From assembly GCA_946886865.1 (NCBI GenBank), contig CAMPJI010000018.1:1-38168 (forward strand): DNA of 38,168 nucleotides, given 5' to 3'. This DNA comes from an uncultured Lysobacterales bacterium (GTDB lineage Bacteria > Pseudomonadota > Gammaproteobacteria > Xanthomonadales > Xanthomonadaceae). Made by a program: the position numbers and the translations under genes. The notes under the pieces were generated by a model. That model was not told the origin of the DNA and did not search any database. It saw nothing but the letters and a program-made list of their open reading frames with translations. Below are positions 25,243 through 34,337 of the stretch, one piece after another (the first letter of the stretch is position 1; each line of letters starts with the position of its first letter).

Positions 25243-26922
25243 TCAACCGGCGTCGCTCAGCAGGCGGCGCGCGGCGGCCCGGGCTTCGCGGGTCATCTCC
25301 ACGCCACCCAGCATCCGCGCCAGCTCCTCCTGGCGCTGCTTCGCGCCCAGGGCCTGCACTTCGCTCTGCGTGACGCCGTCACTGGCGGACTTGCTGACCC
25401 GGTAATGGGCGTGGCCCTGCGCGGCCACCTGCGGCAGGTGGGTGACGCACAGCACCTGGCGTCGCTCGCCGAGCGCACGCAGCTTCTGCCCGACGATGTC
25501 GGCCACCGCGCCGCCGATGCCGGAGTCGACCTCGTCGAACACCATCGTCGGCACGGCATCCAGCCCGAGCGCGGCGACTTCGATCGCCAACGAAATGCGT
25601 GAGAGCTCGCCGCCCGAGGCGACCTTGCGCAGGGGGCGCGGCGGCTGTCCCGGGTTGGCGGCAACCATGAACTCCACCCGCTCGGCGCCTTGCGGGTCCG
25701 GGCGGACCGTCTCCAGTATCTCCAGCGCAACGTCGAAGGCACCGCCACCCATGCCCAGTTCGGCGATCAACGCCGAGGTGTCCGACGACAGTTGCCGGGC
25801 GGCATCGCGGCGGGTGGCGCCGAGCACGCCGGCCGCCGCCTGCCAGGCGCGCGTCGCCGCAGCGATGTCGGCGTCGAGCGCCTGCAGGCGTTCGTCCGCG
25901 CCGCGCAGTGCATCCAGCTCGGTGGCGATCTCATCGCGCTTGGCCGCCAGCTGCTCGGGCGTTACCCGGTGCTTTCGTGCCAGCTCGTGCAGCCGGCCCA
26001 TGCGCTGCTCCAGCGTCTCCAGCGCCTGCGGATCGAGGTCAAGGTCGCCGCGGATGCGGTCGAGCATCACGGCCGCCTCGTCCAGTTGAATGGCCGCGTT
26101 GTCGAGCATCGCGTCGACCTCGGTCAGCCGCGGTTCGTGTTCGGCGACGCGCTGCAGCGTGTCACGGGCCTGTTGCAGCGCGCGGGTGAGGGAGGGGCCC
26201 TCGTCGCCATCCATGACCGCGAATACGCGCTCGCACGCCTCCAGCAGGCCAGCCGCATGCGCGCTGCGACGGTGGTCGATGCTCAGCTGCGCGAGGCTGT
26301 CGGCGTCGAGGGTTTCCCGCTCCAGCTCGGCATGCTGGTGTTCCAGCCAGCCGATGCGATCGGACACGTCGCCCTGGGCGGTGAGACGCTCCCGCTCGGC
26401 CAGCAGGTCCGACCACCGGCCGGCAGCCTCGGCCACGGCGCGCCGCTCGCCATCGTTGCGCGCGTAGGCATCGAGCAACGCCAGCTGGCTGGGGCGCGAG
26501 AGCAGGGCCTGGTGCTCGTGCTGGCCGTGGATCTCGACCAGGTGCGAGGCCAATTCGGCCAGCTGGCCGACAGTGACGGGGCGGCCGTTGATCCACGTCC
26601 GCGACCCGCCGTCGGCACGGACGACGCGGCGCACCTGGCAGTGGCGGCCGCCGTCGCCGTCCTCGTCCAGCGCGTTCTCGCGGAGCCAGTCGGCGGCGGG
26701 CGCGGCGTCGGAAAGCGAGAACTCCGCCACCAGTTCGGCGCGGGTCGCCCCGTGGCGCACGACGCCACTGTCGGCGCGCAGGCCCGACAGCAGGCCGAGT
26801 GCGTCGACCAGCAGCGATTTGCCGGCGCCGGTTTCACCGGAAATCACCGTCAGGCCGGGTCCGAACGCCAGTTCGGCGGACTGGACGACGGCGAAGTCCT
26901 TGAGCGCGAGGTGGGTCAGCAT
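25243..26922 (-). CDS. recN: DNA repair protein RecN
   Basis: RecN is an SMC-like ATPase that helps double-strand break repair. The 559-residue protein starts MLTHLALKDFAVVQSAELAF and has Walker A ISGETGAGKSLLVDAL, a long coiled-coil-rich centre, the ABC signature VASGGELSRISLAIEVA and Walker B MVFDEVDSGIGG. It ends LGGVEMTREARAAARRLLSD. It is convergent with fur and divergent from hrcA. I saw no SOS box in the short upstream gap. Confidence 0.96.
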   Translation of the reverse strand: MLTHLALKDFAVVQSAELAFGPGLTVISGETGAGKSLLVDALGLLSGLRADSGVVRHGATRAELVAEFSLSDAAPAADWLRENALDEDGDGGRHCQVRRVVRADGGSRTWINGRPVTVGQLAELASHLVEIHGQHEHQALLSRPSQLALLDAYARNDGERRAVAEAAGRWSDLLAERERLTAQGDVSDRIGWLEHQHAELERETLDADSLAQLSIDHRRSAHAAGLLEACERVFAVMDGDEGPSLTRALQQARDTLQRVAEHEPRLTEVDAMLDNAAIQLDEAAVMLDRIRGDLDLDPQALETLEQRMGRLHELARKHRVTPEQLAAKRDEIATELDALRGADERLQALDADIAAATRAWQAAAGVLGATRRDAARQLSSDTSALIAELGMGGGAFDVALEILETVRPDPQGAERVEFMVAANPGQPPRPLRKVASGGELSRISLAIEVAALGLDAVPTMVFDEVDSGIGGAVADIVGQKLRALGERRQVLCVTHLPQVAAQGHAHYRVSKSASDGVTQSEVQALGAKQRQEELARMLGGVEMTREARAAARRLLSDAG

Positions 26923-26980
26923 GGGGGCGGATTCTAAGGGGCGTGCGTCGCACAGGGCGATCCGCATCGCAGCCCGCGGC

Positions 26981-27008
26981 TTGCGTCGTCCGGTCCGTCC
27001 CCTTATAT
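26981..27008 (+). promoter_or_regulatory. Possible hrcA promoter
   Basis: TTGCGT (26981-26986) and TTATAT (27003-27008) are 16 bp apart. The -10 element ends 8 bp before the hrcA ATG, which would give a nearly leaderless transcript. Matches to sigma-70 are moderate only. Confidence 0.35.
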
Positions 27009-27015
27009 CCGGTCC

Positions 27016-28068
27016 ATGCCCCGCACCCCCGCCGACCCCAGCCATGACCCGCGTGCGCGCCAGCTGCTGCGCACGCTGATCGGACGCTATATCCGCGACG
27101 GTGAGCCGGTGGGCTCGCAGACGCTGGCTCGGCATGCCGGTCTGGACGTCAGCCCGGCGACGATCCGAAACATCCTGTGCGACCTGGAGGAGGCCGGGCT
27201 TCTGACCGCGCCGCACACCTCCGCCGGGCGGGTGCCGACCGCGCAGGGGTACCGGTTGTTTGTCGACTCGCTGCTGCAGCTCAAGCCGCTGCCGGAGGGC
27301 GAGGTGGTGCGCCTGCGCAGCGAGCTGCCCCCGGGTTCGGGCACGCAGGCGCTGCTGGGCAGCGCTTCCGAGCTGCTGTCGGCGATGACCCGTTTCGTGG
27401 GGGTCGTGAGCGTGCCGCGGCGTGAGCAGTTCGCGTTCCGGCGGATCGACTTCGTACCGGTCGACAGCGAGCGGGTGCTGGCGATCGTCGTGTTTGCCGA
27501 CAACGAGGTCCAGAACCGCATCATCCAGACCCGTCGCCAGTTCGAAGGCGGCGAGCTGGAGCGGGTGGCCAACTACCTCAACGCGCATTTCGCCGGCCGT
27601 CCCGTGTCGGAGATCCGCACCACGCTGCTGCATGAACTGCGCTCGGCCCAGTCGGAGATGCAGGCATTGCTGTCGCGCTCGGTGGAACTGGCCGAACAGG
27701 TGCTGGCGCCGGCCGGCGATGACATGGTGCTGGCCGGCCAGACCCGGTTGATGGGCCTGAACGAGCTGTCGGACGTGGATCGCCTGCGCGAACTGTTCGA
27801 CGCCTTCGCCCGCAAGCGCGAAATCCTGCAGCTGCTCGAGCGCACGGTGTCCGCGCCGGGCGTGCAGATCTTCATCGGCGAGGAGACCGGCCTGGCCCCG
27901 CTGGAGGGCGTATCGCTGGTCACCGCGCCCTACGCGGCGGACGGGCAGGTGCTGGGCGTGCTGGGTGTGATCGGTCCCACCCGCATGGCCTACCAGCGCG
28001 TGATTCCGGTGGTCCAGGCCGCGGCCAGCGTCTTGGGCGAGGCGTTCGCCCCCCAACCGGCACGGTGA
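27016..28068 (+). CDS. hrcA: Heat-inducible transcription repressor HrcA
   Basis: HrcA represses chaperone genes by binding CIRCE and depends on GroEL for activity. The 350-residue protein has the winged helix (ARQLLRTLIGRYIRDGEPVG, SQTLARHAGLDVSPATIRNI, LEEAGLLTAPHTSAGRVPTA), the GYRLFVDSLL segment and the C-terminal region ending VIGPTRMAYQRVIPVVQAAA. It heads the hrcA-grpE-dnaK-dnaJ cluster. No CIRCE repeat is visible upstream of it or of grpE, so its targets probably lie elsewhere, for instance at groESL. Confidence 0.96.
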   Translation: MPRTPADPSHDPRARQLLRTLIGRYIRDGEPVGSQTLARHAGLDVSPATIRNILCDLEEAGLLTAPHTSAGRVPTAQGYRLFVDSLLQLKPLPEGEVVRLRSELPPGSGTQALLGSASELLSAMTRFVGVVSVPRREQFAFRRIDFVPVDSERVLAIVVFADNEVQNRIIQTRRQFEGGELERVANYLNAHFAGRPVSEIRTTLLHELRSAQSEMQALLSRSVELAEQVLAPAGDDMVLAGQTRLMGLNELSDVDRLRELFDAFARKREILQLLERTVSAPGVQIFIGEETGLAPLEGVSLVTAPYAADGQVLGVLGVIGPTRMAYQRVIPVVQAAASVLGEAFAPQPAR

Positions 28069-28072
28069 CCCG

Positions 28073-28090
28073 CCCGGCCGCGCGGCCGGG
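28073..28090. repeat. 18-bp GC palindrome after hrcA
   Basis: CCCGGCCGCGCGGCCGGG is a perfect palindrome 4 bp after the hrcA stop. It may form a hairpin that attenuates read-through into grpE, just ahead of the heat-shock-type promoter. Confidence 0.4.
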
Positions 28091-28097
28091 CACGCGC

Positions 28098-28125
28098 CTT
28101 GAATCGCGGTGGCATGCCCCCATTG
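28098..28125 (+). promoter_or_regulatory. Sigma-32 heat-shock promoter upstream of grpE
   Basis: CTTGAA (28098-28103), a 14-bp spacer and CCCCATTG (28118-28125) match the RpoH consensus CTTGAA / CCCCATNT well. It lies about 50 bp before the grpE ATG. Confidence 0.7.
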
Positions 28126-28176
28126 CTGGGCCACCCGCGCATCGCGCATGTCCATCAGGCCCAGGACCCGCCAGGC

Positions 28177-28713
28177 ATGACCCATCAAGAACCGTCGATC
28201 GATCCCAACGACACCCGACGCGAGGACGATGTCCCGCCGACCGCTGACGCCGAGACCCCCGAGCAGGTGCGGGTCGCCGAACTGGAGGCTGAACTGGTCA
28301 GGCTGCGCGGGGATGCGCTCCGCGAGCGCGCCGACCTGGACAACCAGCGCAAGCGCCTGGAGCGCGAGCGCGATTCCGCGCGACGCTTTGCCAACGAGCG
28401 GTTGCTGTCGGACCTGTTGCCCGTGATCGACAGCCTTGAAGCCGGGCTCGGTGCGGCCGGCAGCGACGCCAGCGCCCTGCGCGAGGGCATGGAGTTGACC
28501 CTGCGGCAGCTGCTCAAGGTGACCGCCGACAACGGCCTGGTGCCGGTCGACCCGGTGGGCCAGCCGTTCAATCCCGAGCACCACCAGGCCATGAGCATGG
28601 TGCCCAGCGAGGAGCACGCGCCCGGGCACGTCGTGCAGGTCTACCAGAAGGGCTGGCTGCTGAACGACCGCCTGCTGCGGCCGGCGCTGGTCGTAGTCAG
28701 CCAGCAGGACTGA
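28177..28713 (+). CDS. grpE: Nucleotide exchange factor GrpE
   Basis: GrpE releases ADP from DnaK. The 178-residue protein has an acidic, disordered N-terminus, a long dimerising helix ([20 protein letters not shown]), the [20 protein letters not shown] signature, and the C-terminal beta domain ([40 protein letters not shown]). ATG 28177 has AGGA ten bases upstream; earlier in-frame ATGs at 28099 and 28114 overlap the promoter. Confidence 0.95.
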   Translation: MTHQEPSIDPNDTRREDDVPPTADAETPEQVRVAELEAELVRLRGDALRERADLDNQRKRLERERDSARRFANERLLSDLLPVIDSLEAGLGAAGSDASALREGMELTLRQLLKVTADNGLVPVDPVGQPFNPEHHQAMSMVPSEEHAPGHVVQVYQKGWLLNDRLLRPALVVVSQQD

Positions 28714-28737
28714 CGCCCCCGTACACACCGCCATGCC

Positions 28738-28765
28738 CTTGAAGGGCAGGGCGGGACCCCCAGAT
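28738..28765 (+). promoter_or_regulatory. Second sigma-32-like promoter upstream of dnaK
   Basis: CTTGAA (28738-28743), a 14-bp spacer and CCCCAGAT (28758-28765; one mismatch to CCCCATNT) lie in the grpE-dnaK gap. Transcription would start about 50 nt before the dnaK ATG. Confidence 0.6.
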
Positions 28766-28825
28766 AGCGGTCATCGGCGGCGCGGCCGCCCCAAATACTT
28801 CAGAGATTCGAGAGGGAGCACCACC

Positions 28826-30739
28826 ATGGGCAAGATCATCGGTATCGACCTGGGCACGACCAATTCGTGCGTGGCGATCATGGAAGGCGGCAAGGCCCGC
28901 GTCATCGAGAACGCCGAAGGCGACCGCACCACGCCGTCCATCGTCGCCTACACCAAGGACGGCGAAGTGCTGGTCGGCGCATCGGCCAAGCGCCAGGCCG
29001 TCACCAACCCCAAGAACACCTTCTTCGCGGTGAAGCGCCTGATCGGCCGCAAGTTCACCGACGCCGAAGTGCAGAAGGACCTCGACCTGGTGCCGTACAG
29101 CATCGTCGCGCACGAGAACGGTGACGCCTGGGTGGCGACCGCCGACGGCAAGAAGATGGCGCCGCAGCAGATCTCGGCCGAAGTGCTGGGCAAGATGAAG
29201 AAGACCGCCGAGGCCTACCTGGGCGAGACCGTCACCGAGGCGGTCATCACCGTGCCGGCGTACTTCAACGATTCCCAGCGCCAGGCCACCAAGGACGCGG
29301 GCAAGATCGCGGGGCTGGAGGTCAAGCGCATCATCAACGAGCCGACCGCGGCCGCGCTGGCCTACGGCATGGACAAGAAGGGTGGCGACCGCAAGGTGGC
29401 CGTGTACGACCTGGGCGGCGGCACGTTCGACGTGTCGATCATCGAGATCGCCTCGGTCGACGACGAAATGCAGGTCGAGGTGCTCAGCACCAACGGCGAC
29501 ACGTTCCTGGGTGGCGAGGACTTCGACAAGCGCGTCATCGACTACCTGGTGGAGGAGTTCCAGCGCGAGCAGGGCATCGACCTGCGCAAGGATCCGCTGG
29601 CCCTGCAGCGCCTGAAGGACGCCGCCGAGCGCGCCAAGATCGAGCTGTCCTCCAGCCAGCAGACCGACGTCAACCTGCCGTACGTCACCGCCGACGCGAC
29701 GGGCCCGAAGCACCTCAACATCAAGCTGACCCGCGCCAAGCTCGAGTCGCTGGTGGAGGACCTGGTCAAGAAGACGATCGAGCCGTGCCGCATCGCGCTC
29801 AATGACGCCGGCCTGCGCGCCAGCGACATCAGCGAGGTGATCCTGGTCGGTGGCCAGACCCGCATGCCGAAGGTGCAGCAGGCGGTCGGCGAGTTCTTCG
29901 GCAAGGAGCCGCGCAAGGACGTCAACCCGGACGAGGCCGTCGCGCTGGGCGCCGCGATCCAGGGCGGCGTGCTGGCCGGCGACGTCAAGGACGTGCTGCT
30001 GCTCGACGTGACCCCGCTGAGCCTGGGCATCGAGACCCTGGGCGGCGTGTTCACCAAGATCATCGAGAAGAACACCACGGTGCCGACCAAGGCCTCGCAG
30101 ACCTTCTCCACCGCCGAGGACAACCAGTCCGCCGTGACCGTGCACGTGCTGCAGGGTGAGCGCGAGCAGGCCCGCTACAACAAGTCGCTGGCCCGTTTCG
30201 ACCTGACCGGTATCGAGGCGGCGCCGCGCGGCATGCCGCAGGTGGAGGTGTCGTTCGACATCGACGCCAACGGCATCGTCCACGTCACCGCCAAGGACAA
30301 GAAGACCGGCAAGGAGCAGAAGGTCGAGATCAAGGCCGGCTCGGGCCTGTCGGACGAAGAGATCCAGAAGATGGTCGCCGACGCCGAGGCCAACCGCGAG
30401 GAAGACCAGAAGTTCCACGAACTGGTGCAGGCCCGCAACCAGGCCGACGGCCTGATCCACATGGCCCGCAGCACGATCAAGGAGCACGGCGACAAGCTGC
30501 CGGGTGAGGCGATCGGTGCCGCCGAGGCCGCGATTGCCGAGCTCGAAACCGCGATGAAGGGCGACGACAAGGCACAGATCGAGGCCAAGAGCCGTGCGCT
30601 GGAGACGGCGGCCCAGTCGCTCATGGCGGCCAGCCAAGGGCAGCCGGCGGGCGACGCCGGCCAGGCCCAGGCCAGCCAGGCGGCCGATGACGTGGTGGAC
30701 GCCGAGTTCACCGAGGTGAAGGACGACGGCAAGAAGTAA
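28826..30739 (+). CDS. dnaK: Chaperone DnaK (Hsp70)
   Basis: DnaK is the ATP-dependent Hsp70 chaperone. The 637-residue protein has the nucleotide-binding domain ([60 protein letters not shown]), the linker [19 protein letters not shown], the substrate-binding beta domain, and a C-terminal lid ending in an acidic tail with [13 protein letters not shown]. Length is typical. GAGAGGGAG precedes the ATG. It is the third gene of the operon and has its own heat-shock-type promoter. Confidence 0.99.
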   Translation: MGKIIGIDLGTTNSCVAIMEGGKARVIENAEGDRTTPSIVAYTKDGEVLVGASAKRQAVTNPKNTFFAVKRLIGRKFTDAEVQKDLDLVPYSIVAHENGDAWVATADGKKMAPQQISAEVLGKMKKTAEAYLGETVTEAVITVPAYFNDSQRQATKDAGKIAGLEVKRIINEPTAAALAYGMDKKGGDRKVAVYDLGGGTFDVSIIEIASVDDEMQVEVLSTNGDTFLGGEDFDKRVIDYLVEEFQREQGIDLRKDPLALQRLKDAAERAKIELSSSQQTDVNLPYVTADATGPKHLNIKLTRAKLESLVEDLVKKTIEPCRIALNDAGLRASDISEVILVGGQTRMPKVQQAVGEFFGKEPRKDVNPDEAVALGAAIQGGVLAGDVKDVLLLDVTPLSLGIETLGGVFTKIIEKNTTVPTKASQTFSTAEDNQSAVTVHVLQGEREQARYNKSLARFDLTGIEAAPRGMPQVEVSFDIDANGIVHVTAKDKKTGKEQKVEIKAGSGLSDEEIQKMVADAEANREEDQKFHELVQARNQADGLIHMARSTIKEHGDKLPGEAIGAAEAAIAELETAMKGDDKAQIEAKSRALETAAQSLMAASQGQPAGDAGQAQASQAADDVVDAEFTEVKDDGKK

Positions 30740-30750
30740 ACGCCGGCATG

Positions 30751-30817
30751 GAAAAGGGGAATCGGAAGCGGACGTGCCACCTGCGGGTGCCATTTCCAGG
30801 ACCGGTTCCCCGTTTTC
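30751..30817 (+). terminator. Long hairpin between dnaK and dnaJ
   Basis: GAAAAGGGGAATCGG (30751-30765) pairs with CCGGTTCCCCGTTTTC (30802-30817) with one bulge and one G-U pair; the 36-nt interior may fold further. It starts 12 bp after the dnaK stop and could partially terminate transcription or protect the dnaK 3' end, lowering DnaJ relative to DnaK. Confidence 0.6.
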
Positions 30818-30875
30818 ATGTCCGAGGCCGGCCAGGTGCCGGCGCTGACGCAGCCTGGATGACTGACGTACCCCG

Positions 30876-32009
30876 ATGAGCAAACGCGACTACTACGAAG
30901 TGCTGGGCGTGGCCCGCAACGCCGGCGACGAAGAGCTGAAGAAGGCCTATCGCCGCTGCGCGATGAAGCACCACCCCGACCGCAACCCCGGCGACGCGGC
31001 CGCGGAAGCCGCGTTCAAGGAGTGCAAGGAGGCCTACGAGGTGCTCTCGGATGCCAGGCGCCGGCGCATGTACGACCAGCATGGCCACGCCGCGTTCGAA
31101 CACGGGATGGGCGGCAACGGCGGCGGCTTCGGCCACGCCGACATGGGCGACATCTTCGGCGACATCTTCGGCAACATCTTCGGTGGCGGCATGGGCGGCG
31201 GGCGCGGCCCGCGCCGCGGCGCCGACATCGGCTACGTGATGGAGCTGTCGCTGGAAGAGGCGGTCGGCGGCATCGAAAAGACCATCGAAGTGCCGACGCT
31301 GGATGCCTGCGACAGCTGCGACGGCAGCGGCTCGGCGGACGGCAAGCTCGAGACCTGCTCGACCTGCCAGGGCCGCGGCCAGGTGCGCTTCCAGCGCGGC
31401 ATCTTCTCGATGCAGCAGGCGTGCCCGCACTGCGGCGGTCGCGGACAGACCATCGCCAATCCCTGTGGCGACTGCCACGGCCAGGGCCGCATCGAGGACA
31501 CCAAGACGCTGCAGGTCAAGATTCCGCCGGGCGTCGACAACGGCGACCGGATCCGCCTGTCGGGCGAAGGCGAGGCCGGTCCCGCGGGCTCGCCGCCGGG
31601 CGATCTGTACGTCGACGTGCGCGTGCGCGAGCACGACATCTTCAAGCGCGAAGGCGACGACCTGCACTGCGAGGTGCCCATCCGCATTTCGCAGGCGGCC
31701 CTGGGCGACACGATCCGCGTGCCGACGCTGGACGGCGAGGTGGAGTTGCGCATCCCCGCCGAGACCCAGACCGGCAAGCTGTTCCGCCTGCGCGACAAGG
31801 GCGTCAAGTCCGTGCGCAGCCGGCGGCCGGGCGACCTGTATTGCGAGGTGGTGGTGGAGACGCCGGTCAAACTCACGGCCCAGCAGCGCGAACTGCTGGA
31901 GCAGTTCGAGGGCACGTTCGTCGGCGACGGCGCCCGCAAGCACTCACCGCGCTCCTCGACGTTCCTGGATGGCGTCAAGGGCGTCTGGGACCGGATGAAG
32001 TCGTCCTGA
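30876..32009 (+). CDS. dnaJ: Co-chaperone DnaJ (Hsp40)
   Basis: DnaJ stimulates DnaK ATPase and delivers substrates. The 376-residue protein has the J domain with HPD ([13 protein letters not shown]), a Gly/Phe-rich region ([20 protein letters not shown]), and a zinc-binding domain with four CxxCxGxG repeats ([32 protein letters not shown]). C-terminal beta domains follow, containing [20 protein letters not shown]. All zinc ligands are present. It closes the chaperone operon and is followed by a textbook terminator. Confidence 0.98.
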   Translation: MSKRDYYEVLGVARNAGDEELKKAYRRCAMKHHPDRNPGDAAAEAAFKECKEAYEVLSDARRRRMYDQHGHAAFEHGMGGNGGGFGHADMGDIFGDIFGNIFGGGMGGGRGPRRGADIGYVMELSLEEAVGGIEKTIEVPTLDACDSCDGSGSADGKLETCSTCQGRGQVRFQRGIFSMQQACPHCGGRGQTIANPCGDCHGQGRIEDTKTLQVKIPPGVDNGDRIRLSGEGEAGPAGSPPGDLYVDVRVREHDIFKREGDDLHCEVPIRISQAALGDTIRVPTLDGEVELRIPAETQTGKLFRLRDKGVKSVRSRRPGDLYCEVVVETPVKLTAQQRELLEQFEGTFVGDGARKHSPRSSTFLDGVKGVWDRMKSS

Positions 32010-32053
32010 GGCTTCCCCCTCGCGGGAGCGACCGCGCTACCGGGTCATCGATG

Positions 32054-32089
32054 GAACGCCGTGCTGTTGCAGTACGGCGTTCTTTTTTT
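32054..32089 (+). terminator. Intrinsic terminator after dnaJ
   Basis: GAACGCCGT and ACGGCGTTC form a perfect 9-bp stem that extends inward by four more pairs (one G-U), followed directly by T7. This is the clearest terminator in the window. Confidence 0.95.
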
Positions 32090-32222
32090 GCGCTGGACAC
32101 CAGCGCGGTACGGGCGCTGCTGCCAGGATGCGCCACGCGCCGACCGCCATCCGGGCGTGCGCGACCAGACGACATCCGCCACGATCCTTGTCGCGCCTGT
32201 CCCGCGCGATTAGCCTGCGCCG

Positions 32223-32936
32223 ATGACCGAACCCGTCCGAATCCTCATCCACGGCGCCAGCGGCCGTATGGGCCGCGCCCTGCTACGTCTGGCTGCCGGC
32301 CGCGACGACCTGCGCGTGGTGGCCGCCGTGTCGCGCAGCAAGCCGACCCAGCGCGTCATCGACGGTGTGCCCCAGTTCGCGGTGGCGGAGATCCACGGTG
32401 TGCCGGCGTTCGATGTCGCCATCGACTTCAGCCTGCCCGAGGGGTTCGAGGCGGTACTGGCGATGTGCCAGGAGCGCGGCGCCGGGCTGGTCAGCGGTAC
32501 CACCGGGATCGACGAGCGACAGCAACGTGCCATCGACCTGGCAGGCGAGCGCGTCCCGGTGCTGTGGGCGGCCAACTTCAGTCTCGGGGTTGCGGTGCTG
32601 GGCGACCTGGTCCAGCGAGCGGCCGCGGCCCTGCAGGGCTGGGACTGCGACATCGTCGAGTCGCACCACGTCCACAAGAAGGACGCGCCGTCCGGCACCG
32701 CGCTGGCCCTGGGCGCCCGGGCCGAGGAGGGTGGCCTGCACCCGCGCTACGTTTCCCTGCGAGCCGGCGACATCGTCGGCGAGCACACCGTCCAGCTGAC
32801 CGGGCCGGGTGAGCGGCTGGAACTGGTACATCGCGCCACCGACCGCGACGTCTTCGCCCGGGGTGCGCTGCTGGCCGCCGGGCGGCTCGCGGGCCGCCCG
32901 CCGGGCCGGTACCGGGTCGCAGACCTCTTCCTTTGA
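32223..32936 (+). CDS. dapB: 4-Hydroxy-tetrahydrodipicolinate reductase
   Basis: DapB reduces hydroxy-tetrahydrodipicolinate with NAD(P)H in lysine and diaminopimelate synthesis. The 237-residue protein has the dinucleotide-binding start ILIHGASGRMGRALL, VSGTTGIDERQQRAI and AANFSLGVAVLGDLVQRAA. The catalytic and binding motif is VESHHVHKKDAPSGTALALG, and the C-terminus ends FARGALLAAGRLAG. It is a little shorter than E. coli DapB (273 residues). It has no obvious ribosome site and is followed by a GC hairpin. Confidence 0.95.
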   Translation: MTEPVRILIHGASGRMGRALLRLAAGRDDLRVVAAVSRSKPTQRVIDGVPQFAVAEIHGVPAFDVAIDFSLPEGFEAVLAMCQERGAGLVSGTTGIDERQQRAIDLAGERVPVLWAANFSLGVAVLGDLVQRAAAALQGWDCDIVESHHVHKKDAPSGTALALGARAEEGGLHPRYVSLRAGDIVGEHTVQLTGPGERLELVHRATDRDVFARGALLAAGRLAGRPPGRYRVADLFL

Positions 32937-32941
32937 CCTGC

Positions 32942-32965
32942 GGGGCGCCGCCGTGCCGGTGCCCC
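32942..32965 (+). terminator. GC hairpin after dapB
   Basis: GGGGCGCC and GGTGCCCC pair over 8 bp (one G-U) with an 8-nt loop, 5 bp after the dapB stop. The following TTGCG is not a proper T tract. Confidence 0.45.
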
Positions 32966-33025
32966 TTGCGTGCGCGTACCCCCAGCGGAACAGCTGACAC
33001 GCTGCTGCATGAATTCCGCGCTGGC

Positions 33026-33060
33026 GCGAGCGGCGTCGGGTCGCTAGAATTCCCGCTCGC
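33026..33060 (+). promoter_or_regulatory. carA upstream region with inverted repeat and -10-like element
   Basis: GCGAGCGG and CCGCTCGC are perfect complements flanking a -10-like TAGAAT (33045-33050). GAATTCC is repeated at 33011 and 33048. The carA start lies ~114 bp further on. A regulatory role (pyrimidine or arginine control of carAB) is possible but unproven. Confidence 0.3.
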
Positions 33061-33173
33061 CTGAACCCCGCTCGCCGGACCGGTCCCGCACCGCGTCCGC
33101 GCCTTGCTGCAGCCCGCATTCTGCGAGGCCTGCGCCGGGGTCAGTCAGCCCCCCGGCATCCAAGGCGACCCAC

Positions 33174-34304
33174 GTGACTGAACCTGCACTCCTCGCACTC
33201 GAAGACGGCACCTGCTTCGAGGGCGTTTCCGTTGGCGCGCCCGGCCTTTCGGTCGGCGAAGTCGTCTTCAATACCGCGATCACCGGCTACCAGGAGATCG
33301 TGACCGACCCGTCCTACGCCCGGCAGCTGGTCACGTTGACCTATCCGCACGTGGGCAACACCGGTTGCACCGCGCAGGACGACGAGGCCGCACAGGTCTG
33401 GTCGGCCGGCCTGATCGTGCGCGACGTGCCGCGCCGGCCCAGCAACTGGCGCAGCCAGCAGCCGCTGCCGGCGTGGTTGGCCGAGCGCGGCGTCGTCGCC
33501 ATCGCCGGCATCGACACCCGGAAGCTGACGCGCCTGCTGCGCGACCGCGGCGCGCAGAACGGCGCGCTGATGGCTGGCCGCATCGACCGCGACGAAGCCA
33601 TCGAGGCCGCGCGCAAGTTCCCGGGCCTGAAGGGCATGGACCTGGCGCGCGAGGTCAGCACGAAGTCGCCCTACGAGTGGACCGAGGGCCAGCTGGATCT
33701 GGACCGCAATGCCTTCGACACCGCCGATGCGCGGCTTCACGTGGTGGCCTACGACTTTGGGGTGAAGCGCAACATCCTGCGGATGATCGCCGAGCGCGGC
33801 TGCCGCGTGACGGTGGTGCCGGCGCAGACGCCGGCCGCCGAGGTGCTGGCGATGAAGCCCGACGGCGTGTTCCTGTCCAACGGCCCGGGCGACCCGGCAC
33901 CGTGCGACTACGCCATCGCCGCGATCCGCGAGTTCATCGCCACCAAGGTCCCGACCTTCGGCATCTGCCTGGGCCACCAGCTGCTTGGCCTGGCGGCCGG
34001 CGCGCGCACCGAGAAGATGAAGTTCGGCCACCACGGCGCAAACCACCCGGTGCAGGACCTGGACAGCAAGCGGGTGATGATCACCAGCCAGAACCATGGC
34101 TTCGCCATCGACGAAGCGACGCTGCCGGCCAACGTGCGCGTCATCCACCGCTCGCTGTTCGACGGCTCCAACCAGGGCATCGAGCTGACCGATGCGCCGG
34201 CCTTCAGTTTCCAGGGCCACCCGGAAGCCAGCCCCGGCCCGCACGATGTCGCGCCGCTGTTTGACAAGTTCATCGCCGCAATGGGCGGTATTCGAAGCTC
34301 CTAA
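33174..34304 (+). CDS. carA: Carbamoyl-phosphate synthase small chain
   Basis: CarA supplies ammonia from glutamine to CarB for arginine and pyrimidine synthesis. The 376-residue protein has the N-terminal domain ([40 protein letters not shown]) and the glutamine amidotransferase domain. The catalytic Cys is in [16 protein letters not shown], and [13 protein letters not shown] carries the His/Glu pair. The start is GTG. It is followed by an S9 peptidase gene and then carB, so carA and carB are not adjacent here. Confidence 0.97.
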   Translation: MTEPALLALEDGTCFEGVSVGAPGLSVGEVVFNTAITGYQEIVTDPSYARQLVTLTYPHVGNTGCTAQDDEAAQVWSAGLIVRDVPRRPSNWRSQQPLPAWLAERGVVAIAGIDTRKLTRLLRDRGAQNGALMAGRIDRDEAIEAARKFPGLKGMDLAREVSTKSPYEWTEGQLDLDRNAFDTADARLHVVAYDFGVKRNILRMIAERGCRVTVVPAQTPAAEVLAMKPDGVFLSNGPGDPAPCDYAIAAIREFIATKVPTFGICLGHQLLGLAAGARTEKMKFGHHGANHPVQDLDSKRVMITSQNHGFAIDEATLPANVRVIHRSLFDGSNQGIELTDAPAFSFQGHPEASPGPHDVAPLFDKFIAAMGGIRSS

Positions 34305-34337
34305 AGGGGCAAATCAGGAAGAAAAGGGGGTATCAGG
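34303..34337 (+). repeat. Short imperfect tandem duplication at the carA/peptidase junction
   Basis: AAAGGGGCAAATCAGG (34303-34318) and AAAGGGGGTATCAGG (34323-34337) are near-identical copies 20 bp apart. The first begins within the carA stop codon and the second directly precedes the peptidase ATG, supplying its purine-rich ribosome site. Confidence 0.6.

Noticed and set aside
26923..28734. N-terminal extension of recN on the minus strand through hrcA and grpE
   Set aside because: The frame happens to stay open, but RecN homology begins at MLTHLALKDF (26922) and the extension is antisense to hrcA and grpE.
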